Positions 11,790 through 22,598 of a DNA stretch of 64,000 nt are shown piece after piece. The stretch comes from Nectonema munidae (Eukaryota > Nematomorpha > Nectonematoida > Nectonematidae): the NCBI GenBank assembly GCA_030549495.1, contig JAUIRK010000297.1:434001-498000 (forward strand). Direction: 5' to 3'. Below the pieces are notes generated by a model that saw nothing but the letters and a program-made list of their open reading frames with translations, did no database searches and was not told the origin of the DNA. How positions within the stretch are numbered: position 1 is the first letter of the stretch; the number at the start of each line of letters is the position of its first letter. The position numbers were made by a program, and so were the translations under genes.

Positions 11790-13466
11790 CAAACCCAAAA
11801 GTCACATGATGGTGAGTATTTGACTTATATTCCTAAGTCTTCTAATCTTCAATTTTCAAAAATTCCTTATAATGATCTTATAGCCATTAGTGAATTAAGT
11901 ACGAATAATTCAAGTGATATTTGCAATGTTTCTATTTATCATATAAAAATTGTTTTACATATACTTGGCCCATACTTATTAATAGGTTATAACTCGTGCT
12001 TAGAGCACTCTATTTTTCCTTCTGTCTTCAAGTTATCTAAAATTATCCCTGTATTTAAAAAAGGTAATAAAAATGACATAAATAATTATAGGCCAATTTC
12101 TATAATTCCTATCCTATTATAGGCCAATTTCTATAATTCCTATCCTATCTAAAATCCTAGAAAAATTATTATTTAAACAGTTGTATCATTATTTTAATAA
12201 TAATAATATTATTCATAATTTCCAATTTGGCTTCCGTAAAAATCATAGTACTCAATCATTACTCATCTGTTTCATTGATGACTATCAATAATCTTGCTTC
12301 TGATAAAAGTGTGCTTTCTCTTTTTATTGATTTTAAAAAAGCATTTGACTCAGTTCCCCATGAAGTCCTATTGAATAAATTATCTGCCTATGGTATTGAA
12401 AAAATGTCTCAAATAGCATGTCTAAAGCAATGCTATTTGGGAATAGCAAGTGTTCTGAACTAATATCTACCAATTTGAAATTTGAGATTGTCCAATCTTT
12501 CAATCTTTTGGGTGTCGTAATAGACAATAAATTGAAATGGCAACAGCATATTTCGTATGTAAATAATAAATTATCTCGAGTCATTGGTTTCATATTCAAA
12601 AACTTGTTTCCTACTAAAGTCAAGCTTTTACTTTATAATTGATTTTTTCTTTCTTATATTAACTAATGTCTAGTTATTTGGGGACATCAAAACATCTCCT
12701 CTTTGATTGTTTCTCAAAAAAAAATGATAAGATCTGTATTCAACTCAAATTTTTTGGCGCATACCTCTCCTTTATTTTATAAAGCAAACCTAATGAAAAT
12801 GAATGATTTGTATATCTATAATATATCTTTATTTATATATAAATTCTTGAATGGTTACTTACCAGGTATTTTTGATTATTACGTTTCTTTCAATTACCAA
12901 AAACCTAACTTTTATTTGCGTAATGCTAATAAAGCTATTCAACCTTTCTACAGTAAACAAATATATAAACAAACTATGAAATACAAAATTTCTTCAGTGT
13001 GGAATAACTTTTTGATTCACCATCTTAATAATAATATGAAAATTAGCTCTTTTAAAGTATATTTAAAAAAATTATTCATTAATACATACTTATCAAATTA
13101 TTGTCCAATTAATTGCTTTGCTTGTAAATATGTATATAATTTTAATTAATTCTTTAATTTGCTTTACTTTTCTAGTTTTCCTTCCTAAGCATCATTGTAC
13201 ATTTAAATTATGTTGTATATGATATTTTCATAACTTATATTTCGTTTTTTTTCTTTTACTTTTTTTTATATCGTTTTTTTTCTTTTATTTTTTTTTTATA
13301 TCGTTTATTTAGTTAGAATATCTCCTTAAGCGGCTTTATGGCCTTGCGAAATATCCTATCACATATCGCATTCTATCTTTTGTTATATTCCATATCTATA
13401 TTATGTTTTATGTGTGTATGTAAACCTTGTTATCTTCACTCTATGATAAATAAACTTCTTCTTCTT
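11790..13466 (+). mobile_element. 5'-truncated LINE (Jockey/CR1-like) with reverse transcriptase pieces and tail
   Basis: Codons from 11790 enter the reverse transcriptase: LSKIIPVFKKGNKNDINNYR (motif 0/1), NFQFGFRKNHSTQS (motif 2), then LFIDFKKAFDSVPHEVLLNK with the first catalytic Asp (motif A). The frame then jumps to FNLLGVVIDNKLKW and the C-terminal domain through about 13149. The segment that should hold the F/YADD catalytic box is absent, so an internal deletion lies near 12400-12420. A 31-bp tandem duplication at about 12087-12148 also shifts the frame. The 3' region has a duplicated T-rich block (13240-13310) and ends at 13440-13466 in ATAAA followed by a short CTT repeat, which looks like the LINE tail. 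The copy is dead. Confidence 0.7.
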
Positions 13467-13479
13467 CATAAAAGCAGTG

Positions 13480-14575
13480 ATGACCTACGTTACGATATGA
13501 AAAGAAATTGTGTATTTTTGAACCTAATTTTTTTTCAAAACCTTAACTCGTATCAGAATAAAAAAATACACTATTTAGGAAATCTATCGAAATTTGATTC
13601 CGAAATTATATTAACATAACTATAAGCAAAAATATGTTTATTGCTAACTTAGCTAATGTTTTCATTATTCTTTTTGCAATCGTTGTATTCTTTTTCTAAC
13701 TCATTTGTCCTAAATACAATAAATTCTGAAATAATTTTGTCTTAGAGATCAAAATTAAAACTTTATTATGAAAATTTAAGTATTGCGACTTAAAGGAACA
13801 ATATACTCAACTATATCTTCTTTTAGTTTCAATCTTTTAAAATGTATTTTAAAGCCGAAAATATTCGTTAAACACTACTTGAGTAACCGGTAATGATAAA
13901 ATAATATCAGCCAATCTTTTCAAACTAGCATTTTTATTCATCCAGCAATGAAAAAGATCTTCAGATTTATTAATTCGCTTAACCACTTTAAATTTTCTAA
14001 CTTTCTTTTTCTTTTAAAAAAAGAAATACCCTTTGTTGCATTTCAAATGGTGATTGCTTTATAGCCTTTGTTTTAACTAACAAAAAGTAATATCTAAATC
14101 ATCTACTAATGCAGCAATATATAATGGACCAGAGGATGTAGATGTCACTCTTTCATCATACTTACACTATCTTGAGAAGAAGTGTACATGTATGTGTATG
14201 CTTCGAAAGAAGAAAGCGCATAATAGCTTTGTGTGTACGATATGGATGCTCGTGTGTACTGAGTTCACATGCCTGTGTAAGTTTGATAAGTGCTGAATAA
14301 AAATTTAAGCAAGTTCTATAAAAAAATCGTAACAAAATTAAAATCGTACCCAATTTCGATATTTATTGATTTTGTTTTGTTGCCTTATTTTGAATTGTAA
14401 TTTTATTGTACCATAATTTGGAAACGTAACGTACTGTATGCCACCACTTTCTGAAAGTCTATGTTTTTTCCTCTGAAAGAGAATATCTTTCAAAAATAAA
14501 TAACGTGTTCTTGAAATAATGTAAAATAATGTTGTCTAGGGGGTGTTGAGTAATAAAAGTTTAGGAAATACTGAT
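13480..14575. other. no gene seen
   Basis: AT-rich, with no recognisable coding frame. A few short GT/AC-rich stretches occur near 14180-14260. Confidence 0.4.
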
Positions 14576-14579
14576 TTAA

Positions 14580-14706
14580 CCGGTTATCGACCACAGTCGA
14601 CATATGTCGACTTTACAAAAATGTGAATCGTCTGCGTTTATTAATGCTTTTTAATACAGATCTGCTTTATACTAGATATCGTCTGATTATTCTGGTCGTT
14701 AACGGG
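14580..14706. mobile_element. TTAA-flanked MITE, copy 1
   Basis: A 127-bp element flanked by TTAA on both sides (14576-14579 and 14707-14710). The left end reads CCGGTTATCGACCACAG and the right end, in reverse, reads CCCGTTAACGACCAGA. Internal words CGTCTGCGTTTATTAATGC and TTAATACAGATCTGCTTTA recur in copies at 29107, 37718 and 40174. TTAA flanks and CCC-type ends suggest mobilisation by a piggyBac-type transposase. Confidence 0.6.
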
Positions 14707-15424
14707 TTAAACAGATGCTGCTTCTAAAGTCTAATTTTTTTATATATGATCTAACAAATAAAATGATTAAATTGTTCATAACTTGTCAATTTTACTATAA
14801 AATCTAGATATACAATGTATATCTAGGCATACAAATTCCATGTGGGTTAATTGACTTGAAAAATACAGCACTTTTAATTAATATAATTGATCATTATATT
14901 TCAACCAATCAAAATGATTCCAACGATACACAGGCAGACAGACAGAGGTTTTAGTTGCTATAAACTGCTTTACGTTGCTGTTTAATATTGCTAATAAAAA
15001 TGATTAATATATTCATTTATTTGTAAAATCTCTAAATAATTCTATTGGGAAGGGTTTATTCTCTACAAACACATTTTTCCTAAAGTTTATTTATCAAGTG
15101 CCATAAATGTATATTGATCAGGCATGACTGCTTATTCTTCTTTTATTCTTACAAATTTGTGAAGTTCTTTTCTGTTTTTCATTAAAGTTTTAAGATCTTG
15201 TGAGAATAAAAGTAGATTTTTTTCTTCTTTTTGCCTCCTTTACACAACTTTTCTTCATGATGTATCAAAAAAATTTTCCGACTCAGAGCTAAATCTTTCA
15301 AGATTTTTAAAAATAATAAAAGAATCGAGGTAAACTATTTCTATCAAGTTGAAAAAAATAGATAAGTATCACCTTGTTGATGCACACTTTGTAGAATACG
15401 TCTTCAACATCGCATGCTCTATCC

Positions 15425-16127
15425 CAGTGGTTCCCAACCTTTTTCTTCCCTCAAACTGCTAAGAAACCACCTTAGTATAACATGTTGGAAATGACAAACA
15501 GGTTGTCTAACAGCATTCAACCCCACATGTTATGAGAATAAAGTATTTACTTATATATTAAAGAAATGTTCTTAAATGTATCTTAATTATAATTATTAAA
15601 ATCAATATATCTGTATCCTTAATATTGTATAGTAAAATACGAAACTATAGAAAAATGTAAAATTTTATACTTTGTGAAAATAATCTTTACCCAGCCATTC
15701 ATCTTTATTTATGAAAGAATTTATGACATGAAATTTTAGTGATGGTTTTAGAATAAGGATAAGAATACTTTCATTTTCTGAGTATTGTATTTGAATATGA
15801 ATACTGAATACGAATACTCCATATCTCGTGTGAATTGAACAATATTTATGTGTAAATAGGCAAGTTGAAGGACTTAACCAACAAACGCACATATTCATGT
15901 CACTTATTTATTGTGCCTTCTTTTCATTCCTGAAGAAGACTATTTTTTCTTCGAAACCTGTTTAAGAATACCAATTACTTTTAAAATCAACTTAATAAAA
16001 TATTTTATGTTATATTTTTTGATAAGTTTATTTTTAAATGGGTGATAACGTAAAAATTTTCTTTTTACAAATTTTCACACGTTTTTTTATCCTTAGGGGC
16101 CCATGGACCCTAGGTTAAGAAACACTG
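15425..16127. mobile_element. hAT-like MITE (CAGTGGTT ends)
   Basis: The left end begins CAGTGGTTCCCAACCTTT. The right end, in reverse, begins CAGTGTTTCTTAACCTAG and has a GGACC-containing segment further in. The ends resemble those of the elements at 3128 and 34252. No convincing 8-bp target duplication is visible. The interior holds no coding frame that I trust. Confidence 0.45.
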
Positions 16128-16129
16128 CC

Positions 16130-17022
16130 TTAGAATCTTTGTTAGAAAGAGAATCACAATCTAGCGAAAGATCATCATAAGTAAAAACAATTAAATTTAT
16201 AAGTTTAAATTTACTTTTTTCAAAAAATTTCTTTATTCATGCGATTTTTATTTAGGAGGTTCATAATTCCAGAATTTTTTTCTTAACAATTTAATTTTTT
16301 TGACCAAGCTTTTCTATGTTTAGTCAAATTTAAGTTTTGGACAACTATATAAAATAAAATTTTATTTATTTTAGCAATTTTTATGATCAGTAATAAACAT
16401 AGAAAACTAATAATAGATGGCGTTAATTAATTTATATATTTCTATAATTTTTATTGAAAATTCAATCATAAATTACCTTTTTATTCATTTTAATTTAAAA
16501 TAAAATTAAAGAATATATTATTTTAAAAATATTTTGAAAAATTCTTTTAATAAAAAAAATATAATGGAAAATAGAAATATTTTCTTTTAATTAAATTATT
16601 TTTTATTATGTATTCACAAAGTTATGCTTCAAAGTTAAGATCGTGCTCCTACAGGATCATTTCTGTAGTAGTTGGTCTGTCATCTCTAAAGAGATTTTGG
16701 ATCAAAACCCTCGCGATGATGAGTTTTCCTTTTGTTTGAATGAGAAGCTTCGGCGATGATCATTTCAACTAAGGTTTTCTGAGTGAGGTTAAAATTTATT
16801 TTTTTAGAATTTAAATGGATTTTTTTTTAATTGTTTGATCAAGATGTTTTATAATTACATATCCATTACACATGCGTGTCAAGTCACAATAGGTTGAAGT
16901 TTTTTGTCTAATTCTAAAAAAATGAAAACAATTGAAATAAAATAAAAAACTATAGTTGGTAATGTTGCACTATCCGTGCATTGATGAAAAGCAATTTTAA
17001 TAGGAAGAGGTTATGTGTTGGT
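16130..17022. other. no gene seen
   Basis: Highly AT-rich between 16150 and 16620, then mixed sequence up to the poly-G run. No gene or repeat recognised. Confidence 0.4.
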
Positions 17023-17068
<46 letters not shown>

Positions 17069-17118
17069 AAAAGGAAAGGGGGGAAAAAAAAAAAAGGAAA
17101 AAAAAAAAAGCGGGGGGG
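17023..17118. repeat. 45-base G run followed by G/A-rich tract
   Basis: An uninterrupted run of about 45 G (17023-17067) is followed by alternating A and G blocks to about 17118. Such tracts often mark sequencing or assembly difficulty, and the true length is unlikely to be exact. It directly precedes the piggyBac element. Confidence 0.8.
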
Positions 17119-17337
17119 GCTATAGTTTAACAAAGATATTTTGGGATAGAGTCATTTTATGTTTTTTGGGGCCATTTTGACTTCACTTTTCAGTCATTTC
17201 TATTCAATTTATTCACTGTATTATGTTAGTATTATATAGTTTTATCATGCAATTTATTCTTTAGTTAATAACACTAATATTTTAGTTAGAAAAACAAAAG
17301 GAGTTCTGTTCATCAATATATATTTGTTGTAAAGCAA

Positions 17338-19050
17338 TTGAATAATTTTGTTTTTATGAACTTAATATTCATAAAGTACATTATACTTTTTTTTTTATTT
17401 AAACACCTTTCAATGAACATTTTCTCCTCCGAGGATGAAAACAATGGATGTATCTTAGATGAAAGCAAGTGTTCTGAAAATTTCCAAAACGGGTCTTCTG
17501 ATAAAGACACTTGTTCTTTCATTAATTCTTCAGGTGATGAATGTTCCAGTGATGATAACGATAGATTTTCCTCTGTTCAAACAAAAAATGAATCTATTTT
17601 TGGAAAGCGAGAGATGGAACATTATGGGGAATTACAAAAGAACTAATTGTAAAACTTTTTCCCATAATATTGTCAAATACAAAGAAACGAAAACAAACAT
17701 ATCTACAATAAAGAGTTCCTTTGATTTGTTTTTTACATCGAATATTATTGAAGAAATAATTTCTTCTACAAACAGAGAAGGAAAAAGAATATCGGAGGAA
17801 AACAAAACATAGTGGCGCAATGTTGATGAAAGTGAGCTTCAGGCTTTTTTGGTCTTTTAATCTTGTCTGGTAAAGAGCGAAATTGGGATGTTAATATGAA
17901 AACTTTGTTTCTGAGTTCTTTTTCTAATCCACAGTACGCTGCTACCATGTCTTTGAATCGATTTCAAGACTTGAAAAGATTGCTGAGATTTGCTGATAAA
18001 AGAACAAGGCAAGAAAGATCAATAAATGATAAGCTTGTACCAATCAGGCATATTTGTTCTATTTTTATCAATAACTGTGGAAAGTATTGCCCTATTTCAA
18101 CAAATTTTAGAGTAGATGAGCAGCTTCTGTCTTATCGTGGGAGGTGTGGGTTTAGACAGTATATACCTTGTAAACAATCTAAGTATGGTATCAAAATATT
18201 TTGGATGTGTGATTCAAAGACGAGCTATGCTAGAAATGCGCTGGTGTATTTGGGAAAGCAACCTGGTGGTCAAGTGGAAAGAAATTTATCTTCTAAAATA
18301 GTTCTCAGTTTTTCTCGTCCTCTTTATTTCACAGGTATCAATATTACATGTGACAGATACTTCACAAGTGTTCCTTTAGCGAAAGATTTACTACAAAAAA
18401 ACTTATCAATTATTGGACCTATCAAAGTCAATAGAAAAGAAATACCAAAGGAAATACTATCAAAATCCAACATAGAAGTTTTTTCAACTAAATTCTGTTT
18501 TTCCGACAAGTTGACTCTGCTGAGTTACATTTACTTTTAAGTTCCATGATTTAATGCACCGTAAGAAAGTTCTTGAAATCATTAGATGCTACAACCAAAC
18601 AAAAGGGGGGCGTTGATTTGATGGATAAACTTCTTACTACCTATGACTGCAAACGTGCTTAGAAAAGATGGCCGATGGCATTTTTTTCAATATTCTCAAG
18701 GTTGGAGTGTTGAACGCTTACTTACTATATACGAGAAACAATTCAGATTACAATGCTTCTTACAGTCATCGTAGAAGATTATATTTGGATAATCTAGTGA
18801 AAGAACTGCTTTGGCCTCAAATGTCTAAACGAATCATATCAAAATCTTTGAATTCCATTTTAAATTTGAAAAGATGTGGAATAGAGAGAAATCTTGATGT
18901 TTCGATTAATTCATCTGTGAAACTGTGAGGTTTGCAGTAGGAAAGATGACAAAAAAACAAACATAATGTGCCATAACTGTTCAAAACTCATTTGTAAGAA
19001 TCATACTTTTTATTACTGTGAAGATTGCACTAAATTATTGTTTTATTAAA
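17338..19050 (+). mobile_element. piggyBac transposase relic with catalytic triad and Cys-rich tail
   Basis: Order of parts: an acidic N-terminal segment (17414-17580), then NVDESELQAF and the DNA-binding/catalytic core. The core includes LNRFQDLKRLLRFADKR, FRVDEQLLSYRGR (first Asp, codon 18115), YGIKIFWMCDSKTSYA, ITCDRYFTSVPLA (second Asp, codon 18352), and GVDLMDKLLTTYDCKR (third Asp, codon 18615). A C-terminal cross-brace finger at about 18922-19047 has the pattern CxxC..CxxC..CxxxH..CxxC, typical of piggyBac. Stops and frame changes occur around 17640, 17812-17860 and 18530-18600, so no single intact frame exists. Likely ends lie near 17160 and 19160, where ggggccattttgac and ggggtcaaaatgacccc form an imperfect inverted pair. 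Confidence 0.8.
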
Positions 19051-19164
19051 TAAATATTTCTGTTTTTATCTCATTTTCTTAAAATAAAATAACATTGGGG
19101 GTAATGACTCGATCTTCTAGTTATTTTGGTATGGGGTCAAAATGACCCCAAATGCTCAAAATTA

Positions 19165-20230
19165 GTTCCTTTTTTATGTGTATCGGAGGGATATATATGA
19201 ATGATAAGTGATATATATATTTATGTATGTAATATCTAGATGAAAATGTAAAGATATAGCATATTATAATAATTATTAAATCAAATTATAGAAGAAATAT
19301 ATTTAAGATATGGTGGACAAAGGTAAAAATTTTTATTTTAGAAGTTTTTAGGGTTTCTCTAATATTATTATAAAATCTAAAATAAACATTTACACGTTTT
19401 TGTGTGTGTTTACATTCGGCAGTTTTAAAGTGAAATAGGTCATTTAGCTTAATCATTTTTGAGCCCCACAAAAAGGTGAATAGTAGTTCATAGGGGGTGG
19501 GAGCAAAACAGATTTTAATGTGGCCAGGCTATAAATAAGTGTATGATTTCTATATTTCAAGGCAACTCCAGAGCAGAAAAATTCTAAAAATGAATAAAAT
19601 TCACTCTATTCATATAACCTACATCTTGCAAAAATGTTTCATTTTAGTTTTAAATACAATATTTGGAACTAAAAACAATGAAATTCAAATTACTCCTTTT
19701 TTGGGACACTCTCATACAGGCATATGAAACGAATAATACAATACATAAAAAAAAGTTTTTATAATAGAATTTGTATTTTTCTGTGTTAGGAAAATTGTCT
19801 CAAACACTGACCAATCCATTTTACTATGTGATGATAAGATGTAGAATTGGCCATTTTATCACCTGTCTTTTATAACCTGTATCTAGTTTATTTCTCTCTC
19901 TCTCTGTTATAAATGATAGCTTGGCAAAGCTTCGGAGTCATTTTATATGAAAGACTAGTATATATATCTTTTTGTAAAAAATTTTGAGCGCTTATAATTT
20001 TTTTTCGACAAAATGTAAACAAGATATAAAAATGCTTAAATCAAAATTTCAAAAAATTTGAACAACTTTTGAAAAAGATATTAAACATCAAATATTACTA
20101 AAAAAGTGATATATGTATGTATATATACATAAGCACATAGTGGGTAGAGCTATGGAGACAATTTTATGTATGCTCCATTGTGAAAAACAATTCACACAAA
20201 GTGATAGACAAAAAAATAAAATTATTTAGC
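19165..20230. other. no gene seen
   Basis: AT-rich DNA with short dinucleotide runs (TA near 19210, TC near 19895). No gene or repeat boundary recognised. Confidence 0.4.
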
Positions 20231-20231
20231 T

Positions 20232-21060
20232 CAAAATAGCTAGTATACCAAAATAGTTCATTTGGGACTAATTATTTAGTCATATAATCGTCTGTTTCGA
20301 CTAGAAAAAATAAGTTTGGAAGAACACGATCATAATATGTTTTTTACAATAAAATAAATTTTATTTTTATTAATTTGTGTTTACAACAGAAATATTCCTA
20401 TTTATCATAAAAATAATGGGAAACTGTTCTCTTGAGAGGATTTCTATTTCTAGGTTTAAAAAAGTAGTAAAGCTGATATACTTTATAAATTTATATAACA
20501 TTAAAAAGGAGGTCGTATGTGCTAACATCAACGTGAAAACTTTCATAGAGAAAGTTAAAAAATTAATACAATCTATTTTAAATTCATAAAGCACGGTTTT
20601 GTTAAAAAATCTTAAGTATATTTATTCAATATTTGATAATATAGGTAATGCCACTTAAAAATTCAAATTTTGAAATTTCTTCCTTTTTGAGTCTAGGTTT
20701 TAAAGTTTGAATGCTTCCATTAATTTCTTTGCGGTTTTTACTTGCAGTCTCTCTTTCGCCTGATAAATAAGCAATCAACGTAGTTCTTTGCATACTTTCT
20801 TCCTGTTGAATTCCTCTTAAAAATCGTCATAAAGAAGGATCTGGGGAATCATATAGGGTCTGAATTGCTCGGTTCCATTCTTCAAGCGTGTTCCTGTTCC
20901 TGGTAAACCAATTAGTCGACCTTTGTTTAACACTCCAAATCAATGGTGAAAATAAAGGCTTCCTCCTGTTCTTTGGGGCCTTTCAATGTATGTATCTTCA
21001 AAATAACTATTTTAAAACCAGCTATTTTTAAACTAGCTAATTGGTATACTAGCTATTTTG
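20232..21060 (-). mobile_element. Mutator-like element remnant with 20-bp inverted repeats
   Basis: A perfect 20-base inverted repeat, CAAAATAGCTAGTATACCAA at 20232-20251 and its reverse complement at 21041-21060, encloses about 830 bp. On the minus strand at 20960-20650 the sequence reads NTLEEWNRAIQTLYDSPDPS, then RFLRGIQQEESMQR, then LKPRLKKEEISKFEF. This resembles the C-terminal part of FLYWCH/MULE transposases of arthropods (NxxEGWHxxF....HPxxWKFI). One stop interrupts it. Around the right repeat the word ACTAGCT occurs several times. Target duplications were not identified, so the true ends may lie slightly outside the repeats. Confidence 0.5.
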
Positions 21061-21064
21061 GAAC

Positions 21065-22140
21065 TAGCTGTTTGGCCAAGCTTTTTTGGGTTTCATCCTT
21101 TTAAAACATGACATTTTTGAAAAAAAAAGATCTTTGAGGATGTCGAAAAAATACAATAAATTAAATATTTTTTAAATATAACTTTTTGCAATTTTTCAAA
21201 AAAGTTTATAAATATATAAAAGGTAAAACCAAAAATCTTTTTTTCAAACTTTTTAGATGAATTAAATTTTAATTTGAAAATAGTATTTCATTAAATTTTT
21301 ATTTTTGAATTAAAGTTATTTCCACTTATTTTTAATTCTACAGTTCTTAAAAAAAAATTTTACTATGGAAAGTTAATTTCCATTTAAGTGTCTAACTAAA
21401 TGTTTTTCATATGAAATGTATCTAATGAATACAACTATATAGGGATACTCCTATTTTTTAATAAAAAAAGTATCTCTTATCTTTTATATTTAGAATTTTT
21501 TTTAATAATTTTACCTTCAACTGAAAAAGCACAAGACATCATCAAAAAGTATCTATTCTCTGCTGGAAACTAATTGAACTGTATGTGTATAAACTACTTT
21601 ACTGAACATTTAAATGTCTTTGTTTATAACTAAATTGTTTTTTTTCAGTCGGACGAAATGTATCTAAGGAATACAACTATTTGAGAACACTTTTATCTTA
21701 ATAAAAAGAAAATAAATGTTTCTTCGACTTTTTAGATTGAGTGAAGCAGTTTTACGTTAAACTAGTTTAATCTTTCAACAAAAAAGCAGTATTGGTCCAA
21801 AATGTCATCTTTTAAACAACATGAGGCATTACATTTTAATTTTTTCAAATATACTTCAAAGCTTGTTCTAGGCCTCCTTAAAATTAAAATCAACTCTTCA
21901 AAACATACAAATGTTAACTAACTTTAATTCATAGAAATGTTTTAACAAATGGAAATTTCAGCTTACTCTACTTCTTTGGCTCAAGAAATCGAGGACCGGT
22001 GCCGATGCAACACTCGGTACAACACGAGTGCTTATTAATCGTTAAGTGAATATACATATTTTTAAATTTTATTGACGCTATTCTGTATCTCTGGCATTTA
22101 TTATACATTATCAAATCATAATACTCTATTTATTATGTAT
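21065..22140. other. no gene seen upstream of AP2M1
   Basis: AT-rich intergenic DNA. A short T-rich block with the sequence ggaatacaactat occurs twice (about 21425 and 21675), with similar surroundings, suggesting an old local duplication. Confidence 0.35.
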
Positions 22141-22150
22141 ACACTTATGG

Positions 22151-22397
22151 CCGGCCTTAGGCCTATGCGGCCGCAGTGGGTCCCGCGCTTCTCATTTTTC
22201 ATTTTGATGATATATTGTATGATTTCGCTAAATGCAAGGTTCGCAAAGTAAAGTTACTTTGATCGTCATTTTGTGTTAATGAAAAAGTAATAAAACAAAT
22301 CCCTTTTCTTTTTTTCAAAATCTTTTTTCCTACCCACACTGGGTCCCGCGCAATCCATTTTGCATAGGGCCGCGCGAACACTAATGCCGGCCCTGAA
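22151..22397. mobile_element. short hAT-like MITE (GGCCGGC ends) beside AP2M1
   Basis: A 10-base direct repeat acacttatgg (22141-22150 and 22398-22407) brackets about 247 bp. The left part starts CCGGCCTTAGGCCTATGC and the right part, in reverse, starts CAGGGCCGGCATTAG. Internal blocks ggtcccgcgc occur near both ends. The left terminus seems to lack the usual CAGGG, so the boundary is approximate. The element lies about 120 bp upstream of the AP2M1 start codon. Confidence 0.5.
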
Positions 22398-22524
22398 ACA
22401 CTTATGGCTTCTATCTTTGTTTTCAATTCCTATTCTTTTTACAATTAAAATTATTAAAGTTTATGGCAAATGAATTATAGTTTACTTTTTCTTAAGATAG
22501 TCTACTGTTGTTTTATCTTGCTAA

Positions 22525-22598
22525 ATGATTGGAGGCTTATTCATATACAATCACAAAGGAGAAGTCTTGATTTCAAGAGTATACCGCGATGAAGTTAG
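22525..22598 (+). CDS. AP2M1: AP2M1 exon 1
   Basis: Codes [18 protein letters not shown] and then VYRDEV, the first longin-domain strands. It ends with two bases of a codon (AG) before gtacat. The ATG follows ctaa, with no nearer upstream in-frame start. Confidence 0.93.

Noticed and set aside
20377-20589. 70-codon lysine-rich frame beginning MFTTEIFLF
   Set aside because: Overlaps an open frame on the other strand, lies within the Mutator-like remnant, and has no family resemblance.
22199-22426. 75-codon minus-strand frame upstream of AP2M1
   Set aside because: It lies across the GGCCGGC-ended MITE and its flank, so it is repeat sequence read by chance.
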